From: a virus
IMG/VR virus record: IMGVR_UViG_3300031707_001881
Coordinates: 1 to 29,107 of that record
Length of the DNA: 29,107 nucleotides
Direction: 5' to 3' (one strand)
Shown: in pieces, positions 19,699-28,581 of the stretch
Layout: each line of letters starts with the position of its first letter
Position numbering within the stretch: position 1 is the stretch's first letter
Translations under genes and position numbers: made by a program
Notes under the pieces: generated by a model
What the model was told of the DNA's origin: nothing
What the model saw: the letters and a program-made list of their open reading frames with translations, nothing else
Databases searched by the model: none

Positions 19699-21714
19699 AT
19701 GAACTTATACATTGACCCCAAAAAGGCCTGGGCAACTAATCCTGTGGCTGCTAAAGCTTATGGCATACCGAAACCAGCTTCCTATACTCCTGCACCTCAA
19801 TATGTAACTCCCGCTGGTTTGGCTACTTATACTGCTGCCAAGGCCGCAGGAAAAACCTATGTGGCGGGGCAGGGATATGTGACTCCAACTCCTGCACCTA
19901 CGCCTACTTACTATGATTTAGCCGCCCAACTCGCCAAAATCGCAGGGTATGTATCACCTACTTATGTTACACCACAACCCACTGAGGCGGATTACCTGCA
20001 ACGAAAGGCGGAAGCTGAAAGGGTCACATCATATTTGAGGGCTGCACCTACCCAGGCCTATGTGCAGGGACAAGGATATGTTCCTTATCAACCTGGTTTA
20101 ACTCCCTCATATCAGGAACAATTAGACCGGGTTGCCGCCTTGAAGAATCAATATTCCTGGTTGGGGACAGGAGCACCAGTTATGGCGGGAACTGCGCCAA
20201 TTGGTCAAATGCCAACGCAACAACCAACCGCATGGGATACCTTAAAGAACTGGTTTTCTCCACAGCAACCAGCACAGGTTGGAACTTGGCAATCTGCCAA
20301 AGATGTTTTCGGACAATCACAGCAAGGACAATCTTTGTTAGGTTCAATACAGGATTGGATGGGTAGTCATAAAGCGGGACTTGCGGGTGGTGTGGCACCT
20401 GTGGCACAGGCACAAGGTTCAGAAAATGTTACTGCTCCTGGTGGTGCAGTACAGGGGCAAGGTACAGTGGCAGGCGAACAAAAAGGTTTCACTCCCGAGG
20501 AATGGGCAAGTATGGGACGTCCATTAGGAGGAGCGTATGCAGGATATGGTGGGGTTCCAACTTCGGGGCTAAAAATGGCGGAAACGGCAGTTATACCCGG
20601 ACAAAAATATTGGTGGGAAGGCGGTGCAATGATGGGAGCACCAACACCAGAACAACTTAACACCCCTGAATACATACAAGGCTATTTCAAGACCTTATTT
20701 GACCCTGCAACGCATCCCGAACTTTATGATGGGGGAAAGTTAAACACAGAAGGCACGAAAGCATCTGAAGACTTCTGGGATGCGTTCACGAGTGATGCCA
20801 AGGATGGCTTTTACACTCCTGAGCAAATAAGTAAAGACCCAGAGACACATGAGGCCTTAGTAAGTGAAATGCTTATGCGGGACAAGTACGACCAACAATG
20901 GACAGAAACCCTTAAAGATGCAAGTCTTGGCAAGGTGATAACGCAGGTGGCCTCTCAAGACCCGACGAAATTACCGCCGACTATTTCACAGGAACGACTT
21001 GACGCGATGGTGCGCGGTCCTGATTTTGCAACTCTTTACGATACCGGTTATCGGTCACAGAAATATCAAGATGAGGTAACGGCTGGAATACAACAAGCGC
21101 AATCTAACGGAGCGCAGATAACTTATGACCCTGCATCCCTTAACTCATTAACGTATGCCAATATCGAAGGATTGAAGTCGCAGTTGGCCCAGATGAGTCC
21201 TGCCGAGTGGCAAAACATAATTGACGGCGGTGGCGAAATCACACTCAAGACGGAATTTTGGAAGTTTAACGAAAGAGGGGAGGCGGTAAATAAAGGTTCT
21301 TGGGATATTAACTACCCGCCGCAATCTGCAATGCAACAGAGTGAAAAAGACCGATATATCGACCAGCAACGATTTTATAACGAGTGGTATTGGAGTGACG
21401 AGGCCACGGCACAACGGCAAAAGGAACGTGAGGAAAGTTACGATTTCCAACAGGAGAAAGACCTAGAAGGTTGGAAGGAATACTACGCCACACTTGACGG
21501 AATGAAACTCTATTCTGATGCTAACGACTATTGGAGTCAAGCCGGTAAATTTGCCGAACTGCGGCGCAAGTGGGAAACTTCCGGTGGCGGTCAATCCTGG
21601 GAGGACTGGCTGAAATCGTACGACTTTGAGGGAGAATGGTATGCGAAACCCCCTGCGGAACGAGGAGAAAAGAAGTACATCTACAGTCCACGAATGATTA
21701 GACTCAACTATTGA
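19699..21714 (+). CDS. Large virion-region protein with YV-P repeats, unknown
   Basis: A 671-residue protein. The first 135 residues carry a degenerate repeat: QYVTP, TYVAGQGYVTPTP, GYVSPTYVTPQP and AYVQGQGYVPYQP. The next 160 are Gly/Gln-rich (QSLLGSIQDWMGSHKAGLAG). The rest is a charged, Trp- and Tyr-rich helical part (DFQQEKDLEGWKEYYATLDG). No membrane segment. Position between portal and scaffold suggests a head-associated or injected protein. GAGG precedes the ATG. Confidence 0.6.
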   Translation: MNLYIDPKKAWATNPVAAKAYGIPKPASYTPAPQYVTPAGLATYTAAKAAGKTYVAGQGYVTPTPAPTPTYYDLAAQLAKIAGYVSPTYVTPQPTEADYLQRKAEAERVTSYLRAAPTQAYVQGQGYVPYQPGLTPSYQEQLDRVAALKNQYSWLGTGAPVMAGTAPIGQMPTQQPTAWDTLKNWFSPQQPAQVGTWQSAKDVFGQSQQGQSLLGSIQDWMGSHKAGLAGGVAPVAQAQGSENVTAPGGAVQGQGTVAGEQKGFTPEEWASMGRPLGGAYAGYGGVPTSGLKMAETAVIPGQKYWWEGGAMMGAPTPEQLNTPEYIQGYFKTLFDPATHPELYDGGKLNTEGTKASEDFWDAFTSDAKDGFYTPEQISKDPETHEALVSEMLMRDKYDQQWTETLKDASLGKVITQVASQDPTKLPPTISQERLDAMVRGPDFATLYDTGYRSQKYQDEVTAGIQQAQSNGAQITYDPASLNSLTYANIEGLKSQLAQMSPAEWQNIIDGGGEITLKTEFWKFNERGEAVNKGSWDINYPPQSAMQQSEKDRYIDQQRFYNEWYWSDEATAQRQKEREESYDFQQEKDLEGWKEYYATLDGMKLYSDANDYWSQAGKFAELRRKWETSGGGQSWEDWLKSYDFEGEWYAKPPAERGEKKYIYSPRMIRLNY

Positions 21715-21724
21715 TGAGATAAAC

Positions 21725-24700
21725 ATGGACATTTGGGATGAGATAATCAGTTGGTTGCGAAGAACACCGCCATTAAGTGAAAAGGCGAAAACCGCTATTG
21801 CTGAAAATCCAAACGAGTTTCAACGTCTTTATCAGCAAATTAAGGTCTATACACCTGAACCTGGTTGGGGTGTGAAAGCACCTACTTATAAACCACGTCA
21901 AGTTGAGATGCGTCCTGCAACGGGACAAGAAAGACCTGTGGAGTTACCACCGTATCAACCCGACATTACAGGCAAACTTCCGAGTGATGTGTATGGATGG
22001 TTGGCGAAAGTGCCAAGTTACGCGCATCCTTATGAGACAGGTGTGGCGGCACCAGTTAGGAAGGGCATATTAGAGTGGTGGCCTGCCCCAGAACCGACAA
22101 CCATTGACACCGAAAAACTCCGAACCAATTATCCCAAATTGTATAAAGACCTAACTGATGAGCAGATTATATCGTCGTTTAGCGGTGGACTTTATGGTCT
22201 ACCATCTGCTACAAAACAAGAGAAGATTAGGCAGATGGTGGCTACCGAAATCCCATCTTTGCCATTGTGGGTTATGCCTATAGGTGGTGAAGCAAAGACT
22301 GGCAAGGTGGCTTTAGAGCAAGTAACCAAGGGTGCTGAAAAGCAATTAGCCAAAACTACTGCAAAATACCCCGAAGTATTTGATAGACCGGTTGAGGAAG
22401 TGTTGAGTAGGATTGATGATTTAACTTATGAGCAGTTGAGGCATTTTCGAGCTCGGCTTGGAGCGATACTGTCAAAGGGTATCAGAGGTGTTGAAACCAA
22501 GGGGTCGGAGAGGTATCAACAAATATCAAACCTGTGGGACGAATTTAACACGGCATTAAAGGCCAAGGAATACGGATTGGAAAAAGCAGGAGCAGCCGAG
22601 GAAGCTGGCAGATTATTACGAGGAGGTTTACAGGATCGGGCGAAAGCTGTTTGGAACGACCTTAGTTGGCGTAATTATATAATGCGCGGAGATTTCCCGG
22701 AGGCGGTGCCGGTAGACACATTTAAGAAGTGGAATGGTGGTCGTGCCCCTTCGAGCACATCAATCATTCAAAAGGGTCCGAATAAAGGCAAGGTACCAAC
22801 CGACATAGCTGCTGATGATATGCTTTCTGAGCTAGGTTACCGTGGAACGGCTACCAAAAACGCTATTGACCAACTAAAAGATGATTTCGATGTGCTTCAC
22901 AAGTTGTATATTCAACAGGGTGGTGAGGTTTTTAAGACGGTAGTAACCAGAGGACCGAGAACTGCAAAAATGCCAAAGTCACGGAGAGGCATAGAGGTTA
23001 CAGAGATTATTCCTGAAGCCCCTGTAATGCCACCAGTTGAGGCACAGAGAGGTGTAACGGCTGAAAAGGTATCAGAAGGTGTTGGTGGCATGAAACCGCC
23101 GCCAAAACCACCGCCTACAACTGTTGCACCGACTCCACCTGTACCGCCTACCGGAAATGCAGTACAAAAAGTGCAGGGGATATTACCTACTATCAAGAAA
23201 TTGACCTCGGAATATGCGGAGAAATTGCATAAGGTACGTTCTCAGAGACTTGGTGCCGCTAAAGGTGCCGGAGAAGTTGCTGGCGGTGGAGAAAAAGGAC
23301 TGTATGCTGAATTAGGGCAATTGAAGGGCAAGGTAGAAAAACCAACTTTTACTCCCACCTATGACAAATATACTCAGGGTGAAAGAGATGAATTATTCAA
23401 CCTCATTGATAAATTCGAGTTTAAGGACGGTCTTGGCGAGGTTCTACCGCATCAAGGTTATACCAGAATAGAAGTCAAAAGGGCTTTCAGGGATATTCTC
23501 GATGGAGTAAAACCAACTCCGCAGAACTTCAAATATCTTGAGCAGGTATTCGGTAAAGAGGCCATGAAACCATTGCTGAAATTTATGAGCCCGAAGTGGG
23601 GCGAGTATGTCACTGAACTATTCTACAATTCCATCCTGTCTAATCCTAAGACGCATATAGTCAATTTTGTCTCTAATACACTAACTGCGGTGATGTCCCC
23701 ATTTGAAAAAGGTGTAAGTGCCTTGGTGGAAGTCCCCTTAGCTCTTATACAGAGAAGACCAAGGCAGAGGTTTTTCGGTGAGGTAGCACAGGAGATTTTT
23801 GGTGTTCTGCGTGGTATACCTGAAGGAGTGCGAGCCGCCTTTAAGACATTAAAAAGCGGGCAAACCGTTGAGCAGTTAAGTAAATGGGAACAACGTACCG
23901 AGGCATTCAAAGGAAAAGCCGCCATAGTAATTAAATTGCCCACCCGTTTTCTCGAAGCTGCCGATGCTTTCGGCAGGGGAATAAACAGAATGATGGCTTT
24001 GAGAGCACAGGCCTATCGAGTGGCTTCTAAGGAAGGATTGAAGGGTGAGAAATTTCTGGCACGTTTGAACGAATTGATGATGAATCCTACAGAGGAGATG
24101 TTGGAAGAAGCTAGTAGGATTGCCGAGTATAGACTTTTCCGGCAAGAACCTGGTGCAGTGGTTAGTAAATTGATGAAGTTACGAGATGCTGAGGTATGGG
24201 GTATTCAACCATTACGATTTATCATACCTTTTTTGAGAACTCCTGCCAACCTAGTTAAATTTGGATTAGAACGTTCACCACTCGCTGTTTTCAATGTTCC
24301 AATGTGGAAAAATGTTGCTCAAAAGAGTCCCGAAGCTGCCGAACAAATTGCCCGGTGGGTAATGGGTTCGTCCATAGCCGCTACGATAGGGATTTATGCG
24401 GCAGATGGTAAGATTACTGGGGCTGCACCTAAAAATACATTGGAGCGTGATGCTTTTTATAGAGCCGGCAAGCAACCATACTCTGTTAAAATTGGTGATG
24501 TTTGGATAGCCTATCAAAGACTAGAACCCTTCAATCAGGTTTTAGCACAAGTCGCTGCGATAGTGGGAGCTATCAATGATAAGAAGTCAAAAGATGATAT
24601 TTTCAATCAAGCGCAACAAGTCGTCTCTACTATCGGTAATAACCTTATTAGTCAAACCTATATGAGTGGCATTGCTAATTTGATAGGAGCTTTTGAAGAC

Positions 24701-25402
24701 CCTGTAGGGGAAGGCGAATATTTACTTCAGCAATTGAGTACAGGATTTATTCCTTATAGTGGTTTGATGCGTGGTTTATCACAGGCGGTAGAACCAACCT
24801 ACCGCAAACCAAGTAATATACCAGAGACTATAATGACGGCAATACCAGGCATGGCAGGGAAAGTAAAACCGAGGACAAACATCTTTGGAGAGGTTTCAAA
24901 AAGGACAACACCCTGGTACAGTCCTTTCAATATTTCACCTGAAAGACAAACTGACCTAGATAAAGAGTTGGAAAGATTAGGGATTACTATTGGTTATCCA
25001 AGTAGCATCATTGGAACAACAAAATTGGATGAACAACAAATTTACGAATACAGGAATTTCGTGGGCCAGGCATTGATGCGGGAATTATCCACTGCTATCG
25101 AAAGTTCTACATATAAAAGACTAGGTAGTGATGTTGCGAAGTCTGATTATATAGACAGAGTTATCAGAGATACAAGGGCAGATGCTAGAGAAGAATTTGC
25201 GGAAATGGTAGGAATATCCATGCAAACAGAGAGGCAACAAAGAACTCCAACAGCAACTCCATCTATGGTGCCGGAGAGAGAGAAGGTGCCGACCCCGAGT
25301 AATATTTACACTCCGGGATATTTGCCGCGGAGAACACAAACTACTCCGTCGGCTCCGGGAACCACACCGAAAAGAAAATTACCGACGTTAGGAAGTAAAT
25401 GA
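21725..25402 (+). CDS. Very large internal-virion-type protein
   Basis: A 1225-residue protein. After a Pro-rich N terminus there is a helical part (to about 450), a Pro linker (KPPPKPPPTTVAPTPPVPPT, about 457-476), then a large helical region with LFYNSILSNPKTHIVNFVSN near 635-650. That motif is common in giant phage proteins of the polyvalent or internal-virion kind. Amphipathic segments near 770-960 could contact membrane. I infer a protein carried in the head and possibly injected with DNA, or a minor head protein; no enzyme motif is seen. It takes about an eighth of the window. Confidence 0.6.
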   Translation: MDIWDEIISWLRRTPPLSEKAKTAIAENPNEFQRLYQQIKVYTPEPGWGVKAPTYKPRQVEMRPATGQERPVELPPYQPDITGKLPSDVYGWLAKVPSYAHPYETGVAAPVRKGILEWWPAPEPTTIDTEKLRTNYPKLYKDLTDEQIISSFSGGLYGLPSATKQEKIRQMVATEIPSLPLWVMPIGGEAKTGKVALEQVTKGAEKQLAKTTAKYPEVFDRPVEEVLSRIDDLTYEQLRHFRARLGAILSKGIRGVETKGSERYQQISNLWDEFNTALKAKEYGLEKAGAAEEAGRLLRGGLQDRAKAVWNDLSWRNYIMRGDFPEAVPVDTFKKWNGGRAPSSTSIIQKGPNKGKVPTDIAADDMLSELGYRGTATKNAIDQLKDDFDVLHKLYIQQGGEVFKTVVTRGPRTAKMPKSRRGIEVTEIIPEAPVMPPVEAQRGVTAEKVSEGVGGMKPPPKPPPTTVAPTPPVPPTGNAVQKVQGILPTIKKLTSEYAEKLHKVRSQRLGAAKGAGEVAGGGEKGLYAELGQLKGKVEKPTFTPTYDKYTQGERDELFNLIDKFEFKDGLGEVLPHQGYTRIEVKRAFRDILDGVKPTPQNFKYLEQVFGKEAMKPLLKFMSPKWGEYVTELFYNSILSNPKTHIVNFVSNTLTAVMSPFEKGVSALVEVPLALIQRRPRQRFFGEVAQEIFGVLRGIPEGVRAAFKTLKSGQTVEQLSKWEQRTEAFKGKAAIVIKLPTRFLEAADAFGRGINRMMALRAQAYRVASKEGLKGEKFLARLNELMMNPTEEMLEEASRIAEYRLFRQEPGAVVSKLMKLRDAEVWGIQPLRFIIPFLRTPANLVKFGLERSPLAVFNVPMWKNVAQKSPEAAEQIARWVMGSSIAATIGIYAADGKITGAAPKNTLERDAFYRAGKQPYSVKIGDVWIAYQRLEPFNQVLAQVAAIVGAINDKKSKDDIFNQAQQVVSTIGNNLISQTYMSGIANLIGAFEDPVGEGEYLLQQLSTGFIPYSGLMRGLSQAVEPTYRKPSNIPETIMTAIPGMAGKVKPRTNIFGEVSKRTTPWYSPFNISPERQTDLDKELERLGITIGYPSSIIGTTKLDEQQIYEYRNFVGQALMRELSTAIESSTYKRLGSDVAKSDYIDRVIRDTRADAREEFAEMVGISMQTERQQRTPTATPSMVPEREKVPTPSNIYTPGYLPRRTQTTPSAPGTTPKRKLPTLGSK

Positions 25403-25446
25403 CTAGCGTTGTTATGTGATATGCTATTTATTAGAAGGAGGGAAAA

Positions 25447-26214
25447 ATGGTAACTGAAAATACTCTTGGGGAAGAACAGGAAACCCCGGGTGGCCAAAAG
25501 GGAGCCGACCAAGGAGAAGAGTTTGCCAAAGATACCGAAGAGCAACTTTTCGGTAAAGAGACAACTCAACCCGAAGGCGAGGCATCCAAAGGAAAACCGG
25601 AAGGTGGTAATGAACTTCCATTAGAGGTAATACAGGCACACCCCGCTTTTTCTAGTTTACAGGGTAAACATGACCGGCAAACGAATGTCCTGAATTATCA
25701 GAATGAGCAGATTGGACAACTTACACAGCAATTAAAGGTTTTTCGCGATAGACAAGCTGCCGACTTATTAGAGCAACTTGGAGATACGCCGGAAAATCGA
25801 AATGCGGTTAAGTTGATACAAGAGGCTGAGAATAAAGAGGCACAAGCGATGATGGTCATGCAACAGTTTGGACCGCTTCTGAAACAGGAAAAGTCCAAAG
25901 AGTTATTACTTCAAGAGGGTATCCCATCGGATTACCTCGAGGATTTAGTGGCCTCTGAGACTTTTGAGGAAGCGGTGCAAAAAGCTAGAATTATCAAGTC
26001 TGTTTTGGCTAGATTGCCGAAGCAGTCACCCGGCCAAAAGCCAAGTGGGACTACACCGAAACGTTCGCCGGCGATGGCACACGTGCCGGACAAGGCGCAA
26101 GGTTCAATAGTTCCGCAAAGTTTTGAACAGGCAGAAGAGGACTATGTTGCTGGTAAGATTACCTGGCCAAAGTATAAAGCTGCTGCGGATAAGGCCGGGG
26201 TGCAACTACAATAA
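25447..26214 (+). CDS. Probable capsid scaffolding protein
   Basis: A 255-residue protein, acidic and disordered at first, then a coiled coil (NYQNEQIGQLTQQLKVFRDR), then a basic C-terminal part with VAGKITWPKYKAAADKAGVQ, a helix-turn-helix-like end of the kind that binds coat protein. This build and its place directly before the capsid gene are typical of scaffolds. AGAAGGAGGG precedes the ATG. A TGATATGCT at 25417-25425 could be an extended -10 box giving the head genes their own promoter, but there is no good -35. Confidence 0.75.
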   Translation: MVTENTLGEEQETPGGQKGADQGEEFAKDTEEQLFGKETTQPEGEASKGKPEGGNELPLEVIQAHPAFSSLQGKHDRQTNVLNYQNEQIGQLTQQLKVFRDRQAADLLEQLGDTPENRNAVKLIQEAENKEAQAMMVMQQFGPLLKQEKSKELLLQEGIPSDYLEDLVASETFEEAVQKARIIKSVLARLPKQSPGQKPSGTTPKRSPAMAHVPDKAQGSIVPQSFEQAEEDYVAGKITWPKYKAAADKAGVQLQ

Positions 26215-26237
26215 AATAAAGAGGAGGTTTTAGTTCG

Positions 26238-27113
26238 ATGCCATATACAGGTATCACAGGTTACACTACATCTGACCTTGAGAAGATGCAACGAACCGTG
26301 ATAGGCCAAGCTAGATATACGCGCGAGCACAAAGGCTGTATGGTCGGCCTCTGCGAGCACTTTGACCTAGAAGAAGGGCAAAGTACACTGACCGTACCGA
26401 AGTTGAGCGCTTTTGATGATGCCCAGGATTTGCAAGACGGCGTTGATATGACGCAGGCACAGCAAATTGCAAACTCCTACACCGATATTACCACGGCGGA
26501 AATCGGCATAAAGGGCATTATCACGGATAAACTCATTCGGCAAATGAATGAGTCAGTGTGGCGTATGTTGGGCCGTTTGCTCGGTGACTCAATGAAGCGC
26601 AAGATTGAGAAAGATGGCCTCGACTTGCTCGATGGCTTTTCTAACTCACTTGGGGCTTACAATACTACTATCACAACCGGCTACTTAACAGCAGCTATCA
26701 CGCAGTTGCTAGGTCAGAGTGAACCAGCTCCGGAACCATTCGCTTATGTCGGGCATCCTTATCAGGTTAAACTCCTGATGGACACTGTTGCCAAAGTGGG
26801 CACTTATCCTTTGCCGGAAGGCTTCTCGGCGCAGATGGTGAAGGATTATTGGGCAGGTACTCAAGACATGTTCGGCGTTCCCGTATTCAGAAATGGTTTA
26901 ATCACCGTTCTGAGTGGTGGTGGTGCCAAAGGTGCAGTATTCTCCAAGAGTGCCCTAGGTTACGTTGTTTCAAAGGCAGCTTATACAGAGCGCCAGAGAG
27001 ACGCGAGTTTGAGAGCCTGGGAACTGGTCCATGTCCAAGATAGCGATTGGGTAGAACTGGACGACGCCTACGGCAGGGAGATGTTTTTTGCTGCCGCAAC
27101 TCCAACTTCGTAG
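26238..27113 (+). CDS. Major capsid protein
   Basis: A 291-residue protein following the scaffold. Features usual for a coat protein are TLTVPKLSAFDDAQDLQDGV, the helix around MLGRLLGDSMKRKIEKDGLD, the YVGHPYQVKLLMDTVAK region, and the WAGTQDMFGVPVFRNGLITV and end-domain stretches. Length is in the range of HK97-fold coat proteins without a long scaffold part. GAGGAGG lies upstream of the ATG. Family naming needs a profile search. Confidence 0.75.
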   Translation: MPYTGITGYTTSDLEKMQRTVIGQARYTREHKGCMVGLCEHFDLEEGQSTLTVPKLSAFDDAQDLQDGVDMTQAQQIANSYTDITTAEIGIKGIITDKLIRQMNESVWRMLGRLLGDSMKRKIEKDGLDLLDGFSNSLGAYNTTITTGYLTAAITQLLGQSEPAPEPFAYVGHPYQVKLLMDTVAKVGTYPLPEGFSAQMVKDYWAGTQDMFGVPVFRNGLITVLSGGGAKGAVFSKSALGYVVSKAAYTERQRDASLRAWELVHVQDSDWVELDDAYGREMFFAAATPTS

Positions 27114-27138
27114 TAACAAAATAAGGGGGTAGAGTAAG

Positions 27139-27636
27139 TTGGCCAAAATAGACGTAACTCCGGAACAGGAAAGGGAACTCAAAAGCAAAGGATTTGTGGC
27201 TAAGCCTGTTACTGATGTGGTAAGTAACCGCAGAAGTTATTGGGACCCGCGTAAAGACGAGGGAGACAACGTTATGGGCTGGACTCTTCCGTTACCTGGC
27301 GATACTGCCCGGATGAATTTCTATTTAAGAAAGGGTTTTAAGTTGGAGGACCCGGACGGCAACCTAGGTCCACCCCCCGGTTACTTTCGTAGGAACCTTA
27401 CGCCAATGTTGGCACCTATGAAAGCAAAGGCACATGAAGTCGGTGTCGGAAGTGGTGAAATTGTGCAAAAGAGTGATGGGATAACCCCCATACTCCGATG
27501 CCCGATTTGCCAAAAAGACTTCCCAGATGCCGATACACTTGTCCATCACATGATTTACCATCGCTCGGCTAAGTCCAAGTCGAAGGGCAGAAAACCGAAG
27601 CGAGGAAAGAAAATAAAATCTAACATAGGAGGTTAA
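27139..27636 (+). CDS. Head-region protein with a classical C2H2 zinc finger
   Basis: A 165-residue protein. The start is TTG at 27139 with AAGGGGG upstream; no ATG is near. Residues about 118-139 read CPICQKDFPDADTLVHHMIY followed by HR. The spacing is C-x2-C-x3-F-x5-L-x2-H-x3-H, the textbook C2H2 finger. A very basic tail follows (KSKSKGRKPKRGKKIKS). The N-terminal part (WDPRKDEGDNVMGWTLPLPG) is not recognised. It lies between the capsid gene and the putative decoration gene, so a DNA- or protein-binding virion part is possible. Confidence 0.7.
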   Translation: MAKIDVTPEQERELKSKGFVAKPVTDVVSNRRSYWDPRKDEGDNVMGWTLPLPGDTARMNFYLRKGFKLEDPDGNLGPPPGYFRRNLTPMLAPMKAKAHEVGVGSGEIVQKSDGITPILRCPICQKDFPDADTLVHHMIYHRSAKSKSKGRKPKRGKKIKSNIGG

Positions 27637-27637
27637 G

Positions 27638-28378
27638 ATGAGTTTTCCTTTCGTAGCAACTTTAACACCCGAAGCTGCTCACACAGCATACACGAATAAA
27701 CCTGGTGTGGGTTTAGGTACGCTCGGTATGACGCCTGATAATAGTATGTACCGCCTTTGCAAGGCGGGTGCAGCTATCACCAAGGCTGGTACAGGTGCTT
27801 ATAATGCCAATAGGCATCTAGCTGGTTTAACTGGCGAAAGTGCCGAAGCTGCTCTTACAGCAGCAATCGCTATTGGAGATAAGACCTTCACATTTGCGGA
27901 TACCACTAACCCCAGGGTCGTAGACTATTACAAGGATGGGTACATGACCACAATAGAAGACCCATTCCAGTTCCGCAAGATTGTCAGTAGCACCGCCGGT
28001 GATGGAACTTCAATTACTTGTGCTGTTGCTGACCCTTTTACCGCTGCTTGCATTGTCAGTACGGTAAACGTTTATCCTAGCCCTTGGGGAAATGTGAAAT
28101 CTGCTTGGGGTGGTGCCGCTTCTGCTTATGTGGCGTTTGTTTGCATACCAGAGATTGCCGTTGCCAGTGGCAAATACTTTTGGGGCAAAGTGCGTGGCCC
28201 ACTATGGGTTATGTGTAGCACTGGAAGTTGGCCGGGTGACGGAGCAAGCACCCTTGATGTAGTTTTCTACATTGATGGAGGCATTATGGTACGAACCAGT
28301 TACGCACAGCAACGTGCAGGGCACATGATAGTCTCTGGTAACTACGGCGATGTCTTGATAATGCTCCAGATTGAGTAA
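27638..28378 (+). CDS. Probable capsid decoration or minor head protein
   Basis: A 246-residue protein, rich in Ala, Gly and Thr and mostly beta (AAIAIGDKTFTFADTTNPRV, DVVFYIDGGIMVRTSYAQQR). The first half (LCKAGAAITKAGTGAYNANR) has the look of phage head decoration proteins, with no membrane segment or enzyme motif. AGGAGGTTAAG precedes the ATG at ideal distance. Assignment rests on position and composition only. Confidence 0.5.
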   Translation: MSFPFVATLTPEAAHTAYTNKPGVGLGTLGMTPDNSMYRLCKAGAAITKAGTGAYNANRHLAGLTGESAEAALTAAIAIGDKTFTFADTTNPRVVDYYKDGYMTTIEDPFQFRKIVSSTAGDGTSITCAVADPFTAACIVSTVNVYPSPWGNVKSAWGGAASAYVAFVCIPEIAVASGKYFWGKVRGPLWVMCSTGSWPGDGASTLDVVFYIDGGIMVRTSYAQQRAGHMIVSGNYGDVLIMLQIE

Positions 28379-28413
28379 TCGGGAATAAGTCGAAATAACC
28401 GAAGGAGGGTTCT

Positions 28414-28530
28414 ATGTCTGAGAAAGAAAAGCCTCCTGCGGATGAGAAGAAAAAGAAGTGCCCGATTTGTGGAGAGAAGAGTACAGGTAAACGCTGCAAA
28501 TGCGGTCACTACTTTAGACCATCCGACTAG
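28414..28530 (+). CDS. 38-residue zinc peptide
   Basis: CPICGE (16-21) followed by CKCG (28-31) is a compact zinc knuckle after a Lys-rich N terminus (EKEKPPADEKKKK). AAGGAGGG lies 6-7 bases before the ATG, supporting expression with the head genes. A terminator follows 10 bases after the stop. Confidence 0.65.
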   Translation: MSEKEKPPADEKKKKCPICGEKSTGKRCKCGHYFRPSD

Positions 28531-28540
28531 GGGAATGATT

Positions 28541-28564
28541 AAGGGGGCGCGAAGCCCCCTTTTT
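28541..28564 (+). terminator. Intrinsic terminator
   Basis: AAGGGGGC (28541-28548) pairs with GCCCCCTT (28554-28561) around a 5-base loop, followed by a run of T. It ends the head-gene transcript before the fibre gene. Confidence 0.9.
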
Positions 28565-28581
28565 CACAAACAGAGGTAAAT

